In this document: positions 63,762-64,000 of the stretch, piece after piece
Layout of the letters: each line of letters starts with the position of its first letter
Numbering within the stretch: the stretch's first letter is position 1
Assembly (NCBI GenBank): GCA_023267855.1
Contig: JALNLN010000004.1
Coordinates: forward strand, 1 to 64,000
DNA from: Candidatus Geocrenenecus dongiae
GTDB taxonomy: Archaea > Thermoproteota > Nitrososphaeria_A > Caldarchaeales > Wolframiiraptoraceae
Reading direction: 5' to 3'
DNA length: 64,000 nucleotides
Program-made: the position numbers and the translations under genes
The notes under the pieces: generated by a model
Database searches by the model: none
What the model saw: only the letters and a program-made list of their open reading frames with translations
Told to the model about the DNA's origin: nothing

Positions 63762-64000
63762 ATGGAGTTAATTATTAAGACGCCTTTAGGTTTAGAGAAT
63801 ATTGTAGCTAGCAGAATACTTGAACTTGATCCCTACGTTGTTCTAACGATAAAGCCTAAGGGTTTTGCAGGTTTACTAGTAGTTGAAGAATGTTCTGATA
63901 AGAGAAGGTTAGCAGAACATATTCTTAGAGAAGTACCTGAAGCTGAGAATGTAATTCTTGTTGAAGCTGAAGCAAGTGGAGATATAAAATCTATAGTTGA
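63762..64000 (+). CDS. THUMP-domain protein, N-terminal fragment cut by the window edge
   Basis: ATG 63762 is followed by 79 codons to the end of the window with no stop. The start MELIIKTPLGLENIVASRIL and the strand PKGFAGLLVVEE match the N-terminal ferredoxin-like and THUMP region of archaeal RNA-modifying proteins (COG1818 type or tRNA methyltransferases/thiouridylases). Which enzyme domain follows cannot be seen. Confidence 0.7.
   Translation, partial: MELIIKTPLGLENIVASRILELDPYVVLTIKPKGFAGLLVVEECSDKRRLAEHILREVPEAENVILVEAEASGDIKSIV

Noticed and set aside
1-64000. CRISPR array, insertion sequence, prophage or integrated element
   Set aside because: I saw no regularly spaced repeats, transposase, integrase or tRNA-flanking direct repeats; the gene content is chromosomal housekeeping and metabolism.

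Overview
The window is archaeal. It carries a TFIIB-type transcription factor, archaeal/eukaryal release factor aRF1, Pelota, SUI1-type aIF1, DnaG-type primase, family B DNA polymerase, uS10, pantoate kinase, type II methionine aminopeptidase, an Lhr helicase and several archaea-specific families (DUF1512, DUF92, DUF211, UPF0282). The DNA is AT-rich, arginine is mostly AGA/AGG, GTG and TTG starts are common, many genes look leaderless with a TATA element 20-30 nt upstream, and neighbouring genes often abut or overlap by a few bases. I read this as a thermophilic archaeon of the TACK (Thermoproteota-like) branch; a TackOD1-like zinc-ribbon protein fits, but the lineage cannot be fixed from the sequence alone.

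Layout. 1-5.3 kb: tail of an aldo/keto reductase, a possible small structured RNA, small unknown proteins, a metallopeptidase, a TatD hydrolase, a DAO-type oxidoreductase, an aminotransferase and uS10. 5.5-11.4 kb: aRF1, a GNAT acetyltransferase, an MBL hydrolase, malate dehydrogenase and a bacterial-type leuCD pair. 11.7-23.3 kb: an acyl-CoA oxidation island: acyl-CoA dehydrogenase, enoyl-CoA hydratase, SCP2-type thiolase with its DUF35 partner, 3-hydroxyacyl-CoA dehydrogenase, EtfAB, an amidohydrolase, an acyl-CoA synthetase and a membrane EtfD-like iron-sulfur oxidoreductase. Together these could activate a fatty or organic acid, run the beta-oxidation cycle and send electrons through ETF to the quinone pool. 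23.3-26.1 kb: an AbrB/PhoU regulator, a perfect 22-bp palindrome, a membrane protein and pantoate kinase.

26-43.5 kb is mostly information processing: a DHH/RecJ-like phosphoesterase, a family B DNA polymerase whose three exonuclease motifs are all substituted, an enlarged cysteinyl-tRNA synthetase, TFB, aIF1 and an Lhr helicase, mixed with sugar metabolism genes, two MBL/esterase-type hydrolases and a radical SAM/SPASM enzyme. A tRNA-Leu(GAG) lies at 43.7 kb. 44-64 kb: DUF92-hisS, mtnA, a VIT/CCC1-like protein with DUF211, an alcohol dehydrogenase, a stand-alone tandem RAM-domain protein next to a homocitrate synthase-type enzyme with its own C-terminal RAM domain, a nucleotidyltransferase/zinc-ribbon operon beside pelota, dnaG, a membrane glycosyltransferase with the TackOD1-like protein, trpS, map, DUF1512 and a truncated THUMP gene.

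I found no insertion sequence, prophage, CRISPR array or rRNA. The observations I rate highest are the apparently exonuclease-dead DNA polymerase, the CysRS insertion, the palindrome at the AbrB/PhoU regulator, the paired RAM-domain arrangement, the TackOD1-like/glycosyltransferase operon and the acyl-CoA island with a possible ACG start.
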